This document shows, in pieces, positions 22,820 through 32,139 of a DNA stretch of 64,000 nt. A model generated the notes under the pieces. It worked only from the letters and a program-made list of their open reading frames with translations. It had not been told where the DNA came from and did no database searches. A program made the position numbers and the translations under genes. Position 1 is the stretch's first letter. Each line of letters begins with the position of its first letter. Origin of the DNA: CTSOIL-112 sp049291875 (GTDB lineage Bacteria; Pseudomonadota; Gammaproteobacteria; Burkholderiales; Burkholderiaceae); the NCBI GenBank assembly GCA_049291875.1, contig JBATQE010000037.1, positions 26,126-90,125 of the forward strand, read 5' to 3'.

Positions 22820-25411
22820 ATGTTACAAGCATATCGTGAACACGTTGCCGAGCGCGCCGCGTTGGGCATTCCACCTCTCCCGCTCACTGCCAAGCAAACA
22901 GCGGATTTGATCGAATTGTTGAAAAACCCACCGGCAGGCGAAGAAGCGTTCTTGGTGGACTTGTTGACCAACCGTGTGCCGGCAGGTGTGGACGATGCGG
23001 CTCGCGTGAAAGCGAGCTATTTGTCGGCGGTGGCGCATGGCGATGAAAAGTGCGCTTTGATTTCTGCGGAAAAAGCGACTGAATTGCTCGGTACGATGTT
23101 GGGTGGTTATAACGTTGCACCATTGGTTGATTTGTTAGACAACGCGGCGGTGGGCACGATTGCTGCCGACGCATTGAAAAAAACCTTGTTGGTATTCGAT
23201 CAATTCCACGACGTTAAAGAAAAAGCGGACAAAGGCAATGCGAACGCTAAAGCGGTATTGCAAAGCTGGGCGGATGCCGAATGGTTCACTTCACGCCCTG
23301 AAGTGCCTGAAAGCCTGACCATCACGGTATTTAAAGTTGCAGGCGAAACCAATACCGACGACTTGTCACCGGCGCCGGATGCATGGAGCCGTCCGGACAT
23401 TCCACTGCATGCCTTGGCGATGCTGAAAAACAAACGTTCTGATGCGGCATTTGAACCGGAAGAAGATGGCAAACGCGGCCCGGTGAAATTCATCGAAGAT
23501 TTGCGTGCCAAAGGCAATCTGGTTGCCTATGTAGGTGACGTAGTCGGTACAGGTTCTTCTCGTAAATCTGCGACCAACTCCGTTTTGTGGTTCACGGGCG
23601 AAGACGTACCATTCGTACCAAACAAACGTTTTGGCGGCGTGTGTTTGGGCAGCAAAATCGCTCCGATTTTCTACAACACGATGGAAGACGCGGGTGCGTT
23701 GCCCATCGAGTTGGACGTATCCAATATGAATATGGGTGACGTGGTTGAACTGCGTCCCTACGATGGTAAAGCCCTGAAAAACGGTGAAGTCATCGCTGAA
23801 TTCAAAGTGAAATCCGATGTATTGTTCGACGAAGTGCGCGCCGGTGGCCGTATTCCATTGATCATTGGTCGTGGCTTGACTGCGAAAGCACGCGAAGCTT
23901 TGGGCTTGCCAGCATCCACTTTGTTCCGTTTACCAACCAATCCGGTGGACAGCGGCAAAGGCTTCTCTTTGGCGCAAAAAATGGTGGGTCGCGCATGTGG
24001 CTTGCCTGAAGGCCAAGGTGTTCGTCCGGGCACCTACTGCGAACCCAAAATGACCACGGTCGGTTCACAAGACACCACTGGTCCAATGACCCGTGACGAG
24101 TTGAAAGACTTGGCGTGCTTGGGCTTCTCAGCGGATATGGTGATGCAATCCTTCTGCCACACAGCGGCCTATCCAAAACCAGTGGATGTGAAAATGCACC
24201 ACGAACTGCCAGACTTCATCAGCACGCGCGGCGGTGTATCGCTGCGTCCGGGCGATGGCGTGATTCACTCATGGTTGAACCGTTTGTTGCTGCCTGACAC
24301 AGTCGGTACCGGCGGTGACTCGCACACCCGTTTCCCAATCGGTATCTCATTCCCAGCAGGTTCCGGCTTGGTAGCGTTTGCCGCTGCGACTGGCGTGATG
24401 CCATTGGATATGCCTGAATCGGTATTGGTTCGTTTCAAAGGAAAGCTCAATCCGGGCGTGACCTTGCGTGATTTGGTCAATGCGATTCCGTTGTACGCGA
24501 TCAAGCAAGGCTTGTTGACCGTAGAAAAACAAGGCAAGAAAAACATTTTCTCAGGTCGTATTTTGGAAATCGAAGGTTTGCCGGATCTGAAAGTGGAACA
24601 AGCGTTTGAATTGTCCGACGCATCCGCAGAGCGCTCTGCGGCTGGTTGTACCGTTCATTTGAACAAAGAACCGATCATCGAGTACATGAATTCCAACATC
24701 ACCATGATGAAATGGATGATTGCCGAAGGCTATCAAGATGCCCGCACTTTGGCGCGCCGCATCAAAGCGATGGAAGAATGGCTCAAAAATCCGCAATTGC
24801 TCAAAGGGGACGACGACGCGGAATACGCAGCGGTCATCGACATCGACTTGGCCGATATTCACGAGCCAATTGTTGCCTGCCCGAACGATCCGGACGACGT
24901 GAAAACTCTGTCCGACGTGGCTGGCGCGAAAATCGACGAAGTATTTATCGGTTCGTGTATGACCAACATCGGTCACTTCCGTGCCGCATCGAAATTGCTC
25001 GAAGGCAAACGCGATATCCCTGTGAAGTTGTGGATTGCGCCGCCGACCAAGATGGATGCGAAACAACTGACTGAAGAAGGCCACTACAACGTCCTCGGTA
25101 CCGCAGGTGCGCGCATGGAAATGCCGGGCTGCTCATTGTGTATGGGTAACCAAGCACAAGTACGCGAAGGCGCGACGGTGATGTCTACTTCAACTCGTAA
25201 CTTCCCGAATCGTTTGGGTAAAAACACCTTCGTTTACCTCGGCTCAGCTGAGTTGGCGGCGGTGTGCTCGAAACTGGGCAAAATCCCGACCCGCGAAGAG
25301 TATTTGGCTGAAACCGGCGTATTGGCGCCGGCGAGCAAAGATATTTACAAATATCTGAACTTCGACCAAATCAGCGACTACACCGACGTGGCGAACGAAG
25401 TTAAAGCGTAA
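22820..25411 (+). CDS. acnB: aconitate hydratase B
   Basis: An 863-residue aconitase of the B type, which interconverts citrate and isocitrate. N-terminal HEAT-like helices (about 1-160) precede the swivel domain, an order specific to AcnB. The [4Fe-4S] cysteines lie in GSCMTNIGH and PGCSLCMGNQ. Together with icd at 36061 it covers two consecutive TCA steps. AAAGGAAG precedes the ATG at 22820. The 3' end carries a terminator that has been split and duplicated by a 192-bp element. Confidence 0.97.
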   Translation: MLQAYREHVAERAALGIPPLPLTAKQTADLIELLKNPPAGEEAFLVDLLTNRVPAGVDDAARVKASYLSAVAHGDEKCALISAEKATELLGTMLGGYNVAPLVDLLDNAAVGTIAADALKKTLLVFDQFHDVKEKADKGNANAKAVLQSWADAEWFTSRPEVPESLTITVFKVAGETNTDDLSPAPDAWSRPDIPLHALAMLKNKRSDAAFEPEEDGKRGPVKFIEDLRAKGNLVAYVGDVVGTGSSRKSATNSVLWFTGEDVPFVPNKRFGGVCLGSKIAPIFYNTMEDAGALPIELDVSNMNMGDVVELRPYDGKALKNGEVIAEFKVKSDVLFDEVRAGGRIPLIIGRGLTAKAREALGLPASTLFRLPTNPVDSGKGFSLAQKMVGRACGLPEGQGVRPGTYCEPKMTTVGSQDTTGPMTRDELKDLACLGFSADMVMQSFCHTAAYPKPVDVKMHHELPDFISTRGGVSLRPGDGVIHSWLNRLLLPDTVGTGGDSHTRFPIGISFPAGSGLVAFAAATGVMPLDMPESVLVRFKGKLNPGVTLRDLVNAIPLYAIKQGLLTVEKQGKKNIFSGRILEIEGLPDLKVEQAFELSDASAERSAAGCTVHLNKEPIIEYMNSNITMMKWMIAEGYQDARTLARRIKAMEEWLKNPQLLKGDDDAEYAAVIDIDLADIHEPIVACPNDPDDVKTLSDVAGAKIDEVFIGSCMTNIGHFRAASKLLEGKRDIPVKLWIAPPTKMDAKQLTEEGHYNVLGTAGARMEMPGCSLCMGNQAQVREGATVMSTSTRNFPNRLGKNTFVYLGSAELAAVCSKLGKIPTREEYLAETGVLAPASKDIYKYLNFDQISDYTDVANEVKA

Positions 25412-25440
25412 TGGGTCAATCGGTAATAGCGTGTTAAAGA

Positions 25441-25466
25441 AAACGGCGAGCAGAAATGCTCGCCGT
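25441..25466 (+). terminator. gene-proximal copy of the acnB terminator hairpin (no U-tract)
   Basis: Stem ACGGCGAGCA / TGCTCGCCGT with loop GAAA at 25443-25466. It is cut off from any T-run because the element at 25467 starts at once. The 26 bases 25441-25466 are repeated exactly at 25659-25684. Confidence 0.85.
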
Positions 25467-25658
25467 CAGATTGCTGACAAACCCTCGGTCTTGCAATTTG
25501 TCGCAAAATCTAAGAAAAATTCCGTCATACCCGCGTAAGCGGGTATCCAGAATATTAATAAAAACAATCAGTTAGAATCGCTATCTGGATTCCCGCTAAA
25601 ATCATGCGGGAATGACGGAGCTTTGTTTAGGTGTATGTACCACTTTGTCAATAGCCTC
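25467..25658 (+). mobile_element. terminator-inserted element E1 (192 bp) after acnB
   Basis: Begins CAGATTGCTGACAAACCCT and ends TTTGTCAATAGCCTC. The ends are imperfect inverted repeats, with GACAAA shared. Two internal hairpins, ATACCCGC / GCGGGTAT (about 25528-25547) and ATTCCCGC / GCGGGAAT (about 25589-25613), are also complementary to each other through CCGTCAT...ATCCAG and CTGGAT...ATGACGG, so the whole element can fold back. It is about 90% identical by eye to 56366-56558. It codes for nothing. The flanks are a 26-bp direct repeat made of the acnB terminator hairpin. Confidence 0.82.
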
Positions 25659-25688
25659 AAACGGCGAGCAGAAATGCTCGCCGTTTTT
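25659..25688 (+). terminator. distal copy of the acnB terminator (functional form)
   Basis: The same hairpin as 25443-25466, here followed by TTTTT (25684-25688). This copy should end the acnB transcript, now 190 bases later than before the insertion. Confidence 0.88.
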
Positions 25689-25770
25689 ATTATTGGCGTC
25701 ATCAGTCGTGAACGCTTGCATACACGGTTGATTTGCGACAAACTGGATGCATCATCCTTGTGCTTAAAAT

Positions 25771-25787
25771 ATACTCTATGATAGTAT
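25771..25787. promoter_or_regulatory. dyad upstream of the formate dehydrogenase operon
   Basis: ATACT, 7 bases, AGTAT, about 90 bp before fdsG. The dyad has the T-N11-A form used by LysR-type regulators, and fds operons elsewhere are under a LysR-type protein, but no regulator gene is next to this one. Confidence 0.3.
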
Positions 25788-25875
25788 TTGTTTAAATAAA
25801 AATTCGTATCAACGGGCGTACGTTTGTATTTTATTTACACCTCATATGTTTGTACGCCACACAAAAGGAGACCCA

Positions 25876-26331
25876 ATGGATGCGCATCAACAACAGGTGG
25901 TTGGCGCGGCGTTAGCGGCGCATGAGGGCGTAGCAGGCGCGTTGCTGCCGATTCTGCATCAGGTTCAAGCCCGCTTGGGTTTCATTCCGACCACGGCGGT
26001 ACCGCAGATCGCGCGCGCGTTGAATTTATCCACGGCGCAGGTACACGGCGTGCTGTCGTTTTACCATTTTTTTCGCACCGAGCCGTTGGCTTCCAAACAT
26101 CATATTCAACTCTGTGTCGCTGAGGCGTGCCAAGCGCGTGGCGCGCTGAATTTGAAGACGCAATGCGATCATTTGGCCAAGTCCTTGGGTGAGGGAAAGT
26201 TAAGCGTCGAACCGATTTACTGCCTCGGCCAATGTGCTACGGGGCCTGCGGCGCTGCTCGATGGGCGGCTCAAGGCACGTTTAACGATCGAGCGGGTACA
26301 GGCTTGCTTGGATGTGGAGGCGTCATCATGA
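25876..26331 (+). CDS. fdsG: NAD-dependent formate dehydrogenase, gamma subunit
   Basis: A 151-residue NuoE-like subunit that carries a [2Fe-2S] cluster. Ligands are the Cys pair in CVAEACQARG (about 80-85) and the pair in CLGQCATGPA (about 117-121). It passes electrons within the soluble molybdenum formate dehydrogenase that oxidises formate to CO2 with NAD+. GGAG lies 9 bases before the ATG at 25876; the reading frame opens upstream at 25846. Its stop overlaps the fdsB start (ATGA). Confidence 0.93.
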   Translation: MDAHQQQVVGAALAAHEGVAGALLPILHQVQARLGFIPTTAVPQIARALNLSTAQVHGVLSFYHFFRTEPLASKHHIQLCVAEACQARGALNLKTQCDHLAKSLGEGKLSVEPIYCLGQCATGPAALLDGRLKARLTIERVQACLDVEASS

Positions 26332-27893
26332 AAACCGTTTATATTCCGATGGATTCCGCGGCTTTGGCTTTGGGGGCGGATGAGTTGGTCGCATCCTTGC
26401 AGGCGTGGGCATCCGCTCATGGGCAGGAGATTCGCATTGTGCGTAACGGTTCGCGCGGCATGCTCTGGCTGGAGCCGCTGATTGAGGTGGAAACCGAGCG
26501 CGGACGCGTGGGTTATGCCGGTGCATCGGTGGATACCTTGCCCCAATGGCTGGCGGCGGGTTTGCTCGACGGCGCGCCGTTGGACAGTTCGATTGGTGTG
26601 GTGCATGAGCATCCGTATTTGCGTGGGCAGGAGCGTTTGACCTTTGCGCGCATCGGTTTGACTGATCCGCTGAGTTTGGATGATTATGAGGCGCATGGCG
26701 GCTGGACGGGTTTGCGACGGGCTTTGAACATGGATTCGGCGGCGATGGTGCAAACGGTGCTGGATTCGGGTTTGCGCGGTCGCGGCGGTGCGGCGTTTCC
26801 GGCGGGGATTAAATGGCAAACGGTGCTGGCGCAGAATGCGGAGCAAAAGTATGTGGTGTGCAATGCCGATGAGGGCGACTCGGGCACGTTTTCCGACCGT
26901 TTGCTGATGGAGTCTGATCCGTACACCTTGATTGAGGGGATGGTGATTGCGGGTTTGGCGGTACAGGCGACGCAGGGCTTTATTTATGTGCGTGCCGAAT
27001 ACCCGCATTCGATTGCGGTATTGCAAACGGCGATTGAGCGGGCGCAAGCGGTGGGCTGGTTGGGCGAACGCATACAGGGTTCAGAGCAGACGTTTCATTT
27101 GAACGTGCGCGAGGCGGCGGGTGCGTACATCTGCGGCGAGGAAACCGCCTTGCTGGAAAGCATTGAGGGCAAACGCGGCATCGTGCGCGCGAAACCGCCA
27201 TTACCCGCGATAGAAGGGCTGTTTGGCCGGCCCACGGTGATTAATAATGCGATTACCTTGGCCAGCGTGCCGCTGATTTTTGCGAAGGGCGCTGCGTTTT
27301 ACCGTGATTACGGTTTGGGGCGCTCGCTTGGAACCTTGCCGTTTCAGTTGGCGGGCAATGTGCGTCAAGGTGGTTTGGTGGAAAAGGCCTTTGGCATTAG
27401 CTTGCGCCAATTGGTGATGGATTTTGGCGGCGGTACGGCTTCGGGACGCCCAATCAAGGCGATTCAGGTCGGCGGGCCGTTGGGCAGTTATGTTCCCGAA
27501 GCGCACTGGGACGTGCCGATGGACTACGAACAATACGCGCAAATGGGCGCGGTGATCGGGCACGGCGGTATTGTGGTGCATGACGATACCGCGAATATGC
27601 GTGATTTGGCGCGCTATGCCATGGAATTTTGCGCGATCGAATCATGCGGTAAATGCACACCGTGTCGCATCGGCTCGGTGCGTGGGGTTGAGGTGCTTGA
27701 CCGTTTTGTCAGCGCTCCCGAACAGACCGATGAGCACGAGGCATTGCTGCGTGATTTATGCGACACGATGGTGGGCGCCTCAATGTGCGCGATGGGCAGC
27801 ATGACGCCGAATCCGGTACTGTCGGCGTTGAATTACTATCCCAACGATTTTCAAGTGAAACCGCATGAATCCGCGGTGAAAGGCACGGCATGA
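26328..27893 (+). CDS. fdsB: NAD-dependent formate dehydrogenase, beta subunit
   Basis: A 521-residue diaphorase subunit related to NuoF. It has an N-terminal thioredoxin-like part (about 1-110), then the FMN/NADH sites GLRGRGGAAFPAGIKW and CNADEGDSGTFSDR, and the [4Fe-4S] motif ESCGKCTPCRIG near the C-terminus. It takes electrons from the alpha subunit and reduces NAD+. ATG 26328 overlaps the fdsG stop, and its own stop overlaps the fdsA start, so the three are translationally coupled. Confidence 0.94.
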   Translation: MKTVYIPMDSAALALGADELVASLQAWASAHGQEIRIVRNGSRGMLWLEPLIEVETERGRVGYAGASVDTLPQWLAAGLLDGAPLDSSIGVVHEHPYLRGQERLTFARIGLTDPLSLDDYEAHGGWTGLRRALNMDSAAMVQTVLDSGLRGRGGAAFPAGIKWQTVLAQNAEQKYVVCNADEGDSGTFSDRLLMESDPYTLIEGMVIAGLAVQATQGFIYVRAEYPHSIAVLQTAIERAQAVGWLGERIQGSEQTFHLNVREAAGAYICGEETALLESIEGKRGIVRAKPPLPAIEGLFGRPTVINNAITLASVPLIFAKGAAFYRDYGLGRSLGTLPFQLAGNVRQGGLVEKAFGISLRQLVMDFGGGTASGRPIKAIQVGGPLGSYVPEAHWDVPMDYEQYAQMGAVIGHGGIVVHDDTANMRDLARYAMEFCAIESCGKCTPCRIGSVRGVEVLDRFVSAPEQTDEHEALLRDLCDTMVGASMCAMGSMTPNPVLSALNYYPNDFQVKPHESAVKGTA

Positions 27894-30778
27894 ATATCAT
27901 AGCAATCGATCGTGGTACGCCTGAGCGCCACAGTGCCGAAATGGTCACATTGACCATTGATGGACAAAGCATCAGCGTGCCTGCGGGCACATCCATCATG
28001 CGTGCGGCTTCGTTACTCGATAACCAAATTCCGAAGCTGTGTGCGACCGACTCGCTGGAACCGTTTGGCTCGTGTTGCATGTGTTTGGTGGAAATCGCCG
28101 GACGGCGCGGTTATCCCGCCTCGTGTACCACGCCGGTGGAAGCGGGCATGCAGGTGAAAACGCAGAGCGAGGCGCTGCACAAACTGCGGCGCAATGTGAT
28201 GGAGCTGTATATTTCCGACCATCCGCTCGACTGTTTGACCTGCGCGGCCAATGGCAATTGCGAATTGCAAACGGTCGCCGGTATTACCGGCCTTCGCGAA
28301 GTGCGCTATGGCTTTGCAGGAGACAATCATTTTGATGCGGCGCACGCCGCGCCGAAAGACGAATCCAATCCCTATTTCACCTACGATCCGTCCAAATGCA
28401 TCGTGTGTAACCGCTGCGTGCGCGCGTGCGAGCAAACGCAGGGCACATTTGCCCTGACGATCGACGGGCGCGGCTTTGCCTCACGGGTGACGGCGGGGCA
28501 AAAACAGGATTTTCTCGATTCGGATTGTGTCAGTTGCGGCGCGTGCGTGGATGCCTGTCCGACGGCCACTTTGACGGAAAAAAGCATTATCCAATGGGGT
28601 CAAGCCGAGCGCAGCGTCATCACCACCTGCGCTTACTGCGGCGTGGGCTGTAATTTCAAGGCCGAGATCAAAGGCGAGCAAGTGGTGCGCATGACGCCGT
28701 GGAAAGAGGGCAAGGCGAACGAAGGCCATGCCTGCGTCAAAGGGCGTTTTGCTTGGGGCTACGCTACACACCCAGACCGCGTGACTCAGCCGATGATCCG
28801 CGCGAGCATTCACGAACCGTGGCAAGAGGTTTCATGGGACACGGCGATTGCCTATGTGGTGGACAAATTCAGCGCGATTCAAGCGCAATACGGTAAAAAT
28901 GCACTCGGTGGCATTACCTCCTCGCGTTGCACCAATGAGGAAACCTATTTGGTGCAAAAATTCATGCGCGCTGTGCTCGGTACGAACAACGTCGATACCT
29001 GCGCGCGCGTGTGCCATTCGCCGACCGGCTACGGTTTGGGTCAGGCGTTTGGCACATCGGCAGGGACGCAAACCTTCAAATCGGTTGAGCAGGCCGACGT
29101 CATTGTGGTCATTGGGGCGAATCCGACCGATGCGCATCCCGTGTTTGGCTCGCGCTTGAAAAAGCGTTTGCGCCAAGGTGCACGCCTGATCGTGATTGAC
29201 CCGCGTGAAATTGAATTGGTTCAATCGCCGCAGATCAAGGCGGAACATCATATTCAACTGCGACCGGGGACAAATGTCGCGGTGATCAATGCTTTGGCAC
29301 ACGTCATTGTGACCGAAGGCTTGTACGATCGCGCGTTTGTGGCACAGCGCTGTGACACCGCATCGTTCGAGTTCTGGAAAAAATTCATCAGCCACGCGGA
29401 CAATTCGCCCGAAGCCGTCGCGGACATCACGGGCGTGCCCGCCGACACCCTGCGCCAAGCCGCACGTTTGTACGCCACCGGTGGCAATGCGGCGATTTAC
29501 TACGGGCTGGGTGTGACCGAACACGCGCAAGGCTCGACTGCGGTCATGGGTATTGCCAATCTGGCCATGCTCACCGGCAATATTGGGCGCGAGGGCGTGG
29601 GCGTGAATCCCTTGCGCGGACAAAACAATGTGCAAGGCTCCTGCGATATGGGTTCGTTCCCACACGAGTTTCCGGGCTATCGCCATGTGTCCGATGACGC
29701 GGTGCGTGCGCAGTTTGAGGCAGAATGGGGTTGCGCGCTCGACGCACAGCCCGGTTTGCGTATTCCAAATATGTTTGACGCGGCTCTGGCGGGGCAGTTC
29801 AAAGGCATGTATTGCCAAGGCGAAGACATCGTTCAGTCCGATCCGAATACCCAGCACGTCACTGAGGCGCTGTCGCAGCTTGACTGCTTGGTGGTGCAGG
29901 ATATTTTCCTCAATGAAACTGCCAAATATGCCCATGTGTTTTTACCGGGCAGCAGCTTTTTGGAAAAAGACGGCACGTTTACCAACGCCGAGCGGCGCAT
30001 CAACCGCGTGCGCAAGATCATGACGCCGCTGGGTCAATACGCCGACTGGGAAGCGACGCAAAAACTCGCGCAGGCTTTTGGCTACCCGATGAATTACGCG
30101 CACCCGAGCGAAATCATGGATGAAATTGCGCGCCTGACGCCGACTTTTGCGGGCGTGAGCTATGCCAAACTCGATGAATACGGTAGCGTGCAATGGCCGT
30201 GCAACGACCGCACGCCCGTCACCGGCATGGACATCATGCACACGGAGACCTTCGCGCGCGGCTTGGGGCGGTTCTTGGTCACACAGTATGTACCGACCGA
30301 CGAAAAAGTCACGCCGAAGTTCCCGCTGCTGCTCACCACCGGACGGATTTTGTCGCAATACAACGTCGGCGCACAGACCCGTCGTACCGCCAACAGCGTT
30401 TGGCATGAGCAAGATTGGCTGGATATTCACCCCGAGGATGCGAAAGAGCGCGGCATTGCCAATGGTGACTGGGTGCGCGTGCACAGCCGCGCGGGGCAGA
30501 CGTTGTTGCAGGCGAATGTGTCCGAGCGCGTCCAGCCGGGCGTGGTGTACACCACATTCCATTTCCCTGAATCCGGTGCGAACGTGGTTACGACCGATAA
30601 TTCGGATTGGGCGACCAATTGTCCTGAATACAAAGTGACGGCGGTGCAAGTGCAGCGTGAGAACGATACGACCATGTGGCCTGCTGCATGGCCTGCCGCG
30701 AGACAGGAGTTCGAGGCGATGCAACAGCGTTTCTGGCAACAACGCCAACCCTTGTCCAAAAAGATGGCGAAATCATAA
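27890..30778 (+). CDS. fdsA: NAD-dependent formate dehydrogenase, catalytic alpha subunit
   Basis: A 962-residue molybdenum enzyme. In order: a [2Fe-2S] ferredoxin domain (Cys around 51-80), a His/Cys [4Fe-4S] site (CLTCAANGNC, about 115-124), two ferredoxin-type [4Fe-4S] clusters (CIVCNRCVRAC and CVSCGACVDAC, about 170-223), the cluster next to the cofactor (CAYCGVGC, about 247-254), and the bis-MGD domains. The molybdenum ligand is Cys375 in CARVCHSPTG, so this is a cysteine, not a selenocysteine, enzyme. It oxidises formate in the cytoplasm. It starts within the fdsB stop (ATGA). Confidence 0.96.
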   Translation: MNIIAIDRGTPERHSAEMVTLTIDGQSISVPAGTSIMRAASLLDNQIPKLCATDSLEPFGSCCMCLVEIAGRRGYPASCTTPVEAGMQVKTQSEALHKLRRNVMELYISDHPLDCLTCAANGNCELQTVAGITGLREVRYGFAGDNHFDAAHAAPKDESNPYFTYDPSKCIVCNRCVRACEQTQGTFALTIDGRGFASRVTAGQKQDFLDSDCVSCGACVDACPTATLTEKSIIQWGQAERSVITTCAYCGVGCNFKAEIKGEQVVRMTPWKEGKANEGHACVKGRFAWGYATHPDRVTQPMIRASIHEPWQEVSWDTAIAYVVDKFSAIQAQYGKNALGGITSSRCTNEETYLVQKFMRAVLGTNNVDTCARVCHSPTGYGLGQAFGTSAGTQTFKSVEQADVIVVIGANPTDAHPVFGSRLKKRLRQGARLIVIDPREIELVQSPQIKAEHHIQLRPGTNVAVINALAHVIVTEGLYDRAFVAQRCDTASFEFWKKFISHADNSPEAVADITGVPADTLRQAARLYATGGNAAIYYGLGVTEHAQGSTAVMGIANLAMLTGNIGREGVGVNPLRGQNNVQGSCDMGSFPHEFPGYRHVSDDAVRAQFEAEWGCALDAQPGLRIPNMFDAALAGQFKGMYCQGEDIVQSDPNTQHVTEALSQLDCLVVQDIFLNETAKYAHVFLPGSSFLEKDGTFTNAERRINRVRKIMTPLGQYADWEATQKLAQAFGYPMNYAHPSEIMDEIARLTPTFAGVSYAKLDEYGSVQWPCNDRTPVTGMDIMHTETFARGLGRFLVTQYVPTDEKVTPKFPLLLTTGRILSQYNVGAQTRRTANSVWHEQDWLDIHPEDAKERGIANGDWVRVHSRAGQTLLQANVSERVQPGVVYTTFHFPESGANVVTTDNSDWATNCPEYKVTAVQVQRENDTTMWPAAWPAARQEFEAMQQRFWQQRQPLSKKMAKS

Positions 30779-30807
30779 GTGAATGGCGACATAGCGAGTG
30801 CATCAAC

Positions 30808-31719
30808 ATGAGACAACAGAGCGATCATCATGAATACGATGGCAATGAATGCGCTGGCAAGGGATGCGCTGATGACGGAGCGCGTCAACTCGCCGACCGC
30901 GCCGTGGTCAAAGGCACGGTCAGACCGATTCGCGCGGGACAAGTGCAGGATGAACTGTCCGACGCATTGGCCTGCGAAGTACCCGTCGCGTTGGCAATCA
31001 ACGGTATTTCGCATGCCGTGATGATGACCACGCCGAGCGATTTGGCCGAGTTTGCTTTGGGTTTTGCCTACACCGAAGGGCTGATTGAGCGACGCGCTGA
31101 CGTGTATGACATTGACATTGAACCGCAGGATCATGGTGCGGCGATCATCGTGCGCATGACCGTGAGCAGTGCCTGCTTTGCGCAGCTAAAAGCGGCGCGA
31201 CGTACCTTGCTCGGGCGCACCGGTTGCGGTCTGTGCGGTGTGGATTCGCTGGCGTATTTTGAGCAGCAACCGGCCGCGAATCCGAACCGCGAGGCTTCGC
31301 GCTTGGACCTCGGGCTGCTGGATGCGGTGCTGGCGCGGTTTGAACGGCTGCAAATCATGCGCAATCAGACAGGGACGACCCACGCCGCGGCGTGGGTGAA
31401 TTGGCAAGGTGAGGTGATGCTGTTGCGCGAAGACGTCGGGCGGCACAATGCCTTGGACAAACTCATCGGGGCGCTGCTTGACGGGGATGCTCATCCGAGC
31501 GACGGATTCGTGTTGGTCAGCAGTCGTGCGAGTTACGAAATGGTGCAAAAAACCTTGCGCTGGGGTGCAGGTTGTTTGGTTTCCGTGTCCGCCGCCACCG
31601 CCAAAGCGGTTGAGTGGGCGCACCAGCATCAATTGCAATTAATCGGTTTCGCTCGCCCCGGACGCGCGGTGCTGTACACGGACGTTTCACGCCAAGCGAT
31701 TTTGAAAGAACTGATATGA
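30808..31719 (+). CDS. fdhD: formate dehydrogenase sulfurtransferase FdhD (FdsC)
   Basis: A protein of about 303 residues that transfers sulfur to the molybdenum cofactor of formate dehydrogenase, needed for its activity. The cysteine loop GRTGCGLCGVDSL and the conserved EVPVALAINGISHAVMMTTP and GFAYTEGLIE blocks are present. The start is not certain: 30808 gives a plausible N-terminus but has a poor ribosome site, and the frame remains open into fdsA. The first 35 residues from this start are rich in charged and Gly/Cys residues and look unlike the family. Its stop overlaps the fdsD start (ATGA). Confidence 0.9.
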   Translation: MRQQSDHHEYDGNECAGKGCADDGARQLADRAVVKGTVRPIRAGQVQDELSDALACEVPVALAINGISHAVMMTTPSDLAEFALGFAYTEGLIERRADVYDIDIEPQDHGAAIIVRMTVSSACFAQLKAARRTLLGRTGCGLCGVDSLAYFEQQPAANPNREASRLDLGLLDAVLARFERLQIMRNQTGTTHAAAWVNWQGEVMLLREDVGRHNALDKLIGALLDGDAHPSDGFVLVSSRASYEMVQKTLRWGAGCLVSVSAATAKAVEWAHQHQLQLIGFARPGRAVLYTDVSRQAILKELI

Positions 31720-31964
31720 ACACCAATACCGAACAGCGCGCAGAGGGCGCGCAGTTGATCAAAATGGCCAATCAAATCGGCCAGTTTTTCGAGGCGAACG
31801 GCGCACCCGAGGAAATGGGACAACAGGCACTGGCGCACATCGAGGCTTTTTGGGCGCCCATGATGTGCGCGCAGATGAAAAAGCTATTGCAAACAGGTCA
31901 TGCGCAGGGACTGAGTCCCTTCATGCAGGCCGCATTTATACGGGCGGGTTGGGACAAACCGTAA
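31716..31964 (+). CDS. fdsD: formate dehydrogenase delta subunit
   Basis: An 82-residue protein of the FdsD family, recognisable from KMANQIGQFFEANG, then HIEAFWAPMMCAQM and FMQAAFIRAG. The subunit is small, soluble and thought to assist assembly of the formate dehydrogenase. ATG 31716 overlaps the fdhD stop. It is the last gene of the fdsGBA-fdhD-fdsD operon. Confidence 0.9.
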   Translation: MNTNTEQRAEGAQLIKMANQIGQFFEANGAPEEMGQQALAHIEAFWAPMMCAQMKKLLQTGHAQGLSPFMQAAFIRAGWDKP

Positions 31965-32057
31965 ATCTTAAAAGCAGCAAAAATGCGGATAAGCAATCTA
32001 TTTCGCACAGTCATCAAATACAGACCGAAGTTTTGAATCCTCTATGTAAAAAGGGAA

Positions 32058-32073
32058 AAGTTACCTATAACTT
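32058..32073. promoter_or_regulatory. short dyad upstream of aphA
   Basis: AAGTTA, 4 bases, TAACTT, within an AT-rich stretch 67 bp before the aphA start. It may be an operator; it overlaps a TATAAC that could be a -10. Confidence 0.25.
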
Positions 32074-32139
32074 TGCCTGAAACAGGTATATCCTGTGCGT
32101 AGCACTATCTTCATTCATCTAATAACAAAGGAGTGTTTT

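Noticed and set aside
25467..25658. Element E1 as a group IIC intron, which also inserts after terminator hairpins in one orientation
   Set aside because: It is far too short for a group II ribozyme, has no domain V-like end, and the hairpin is duplicated, which intron insertion does not do.
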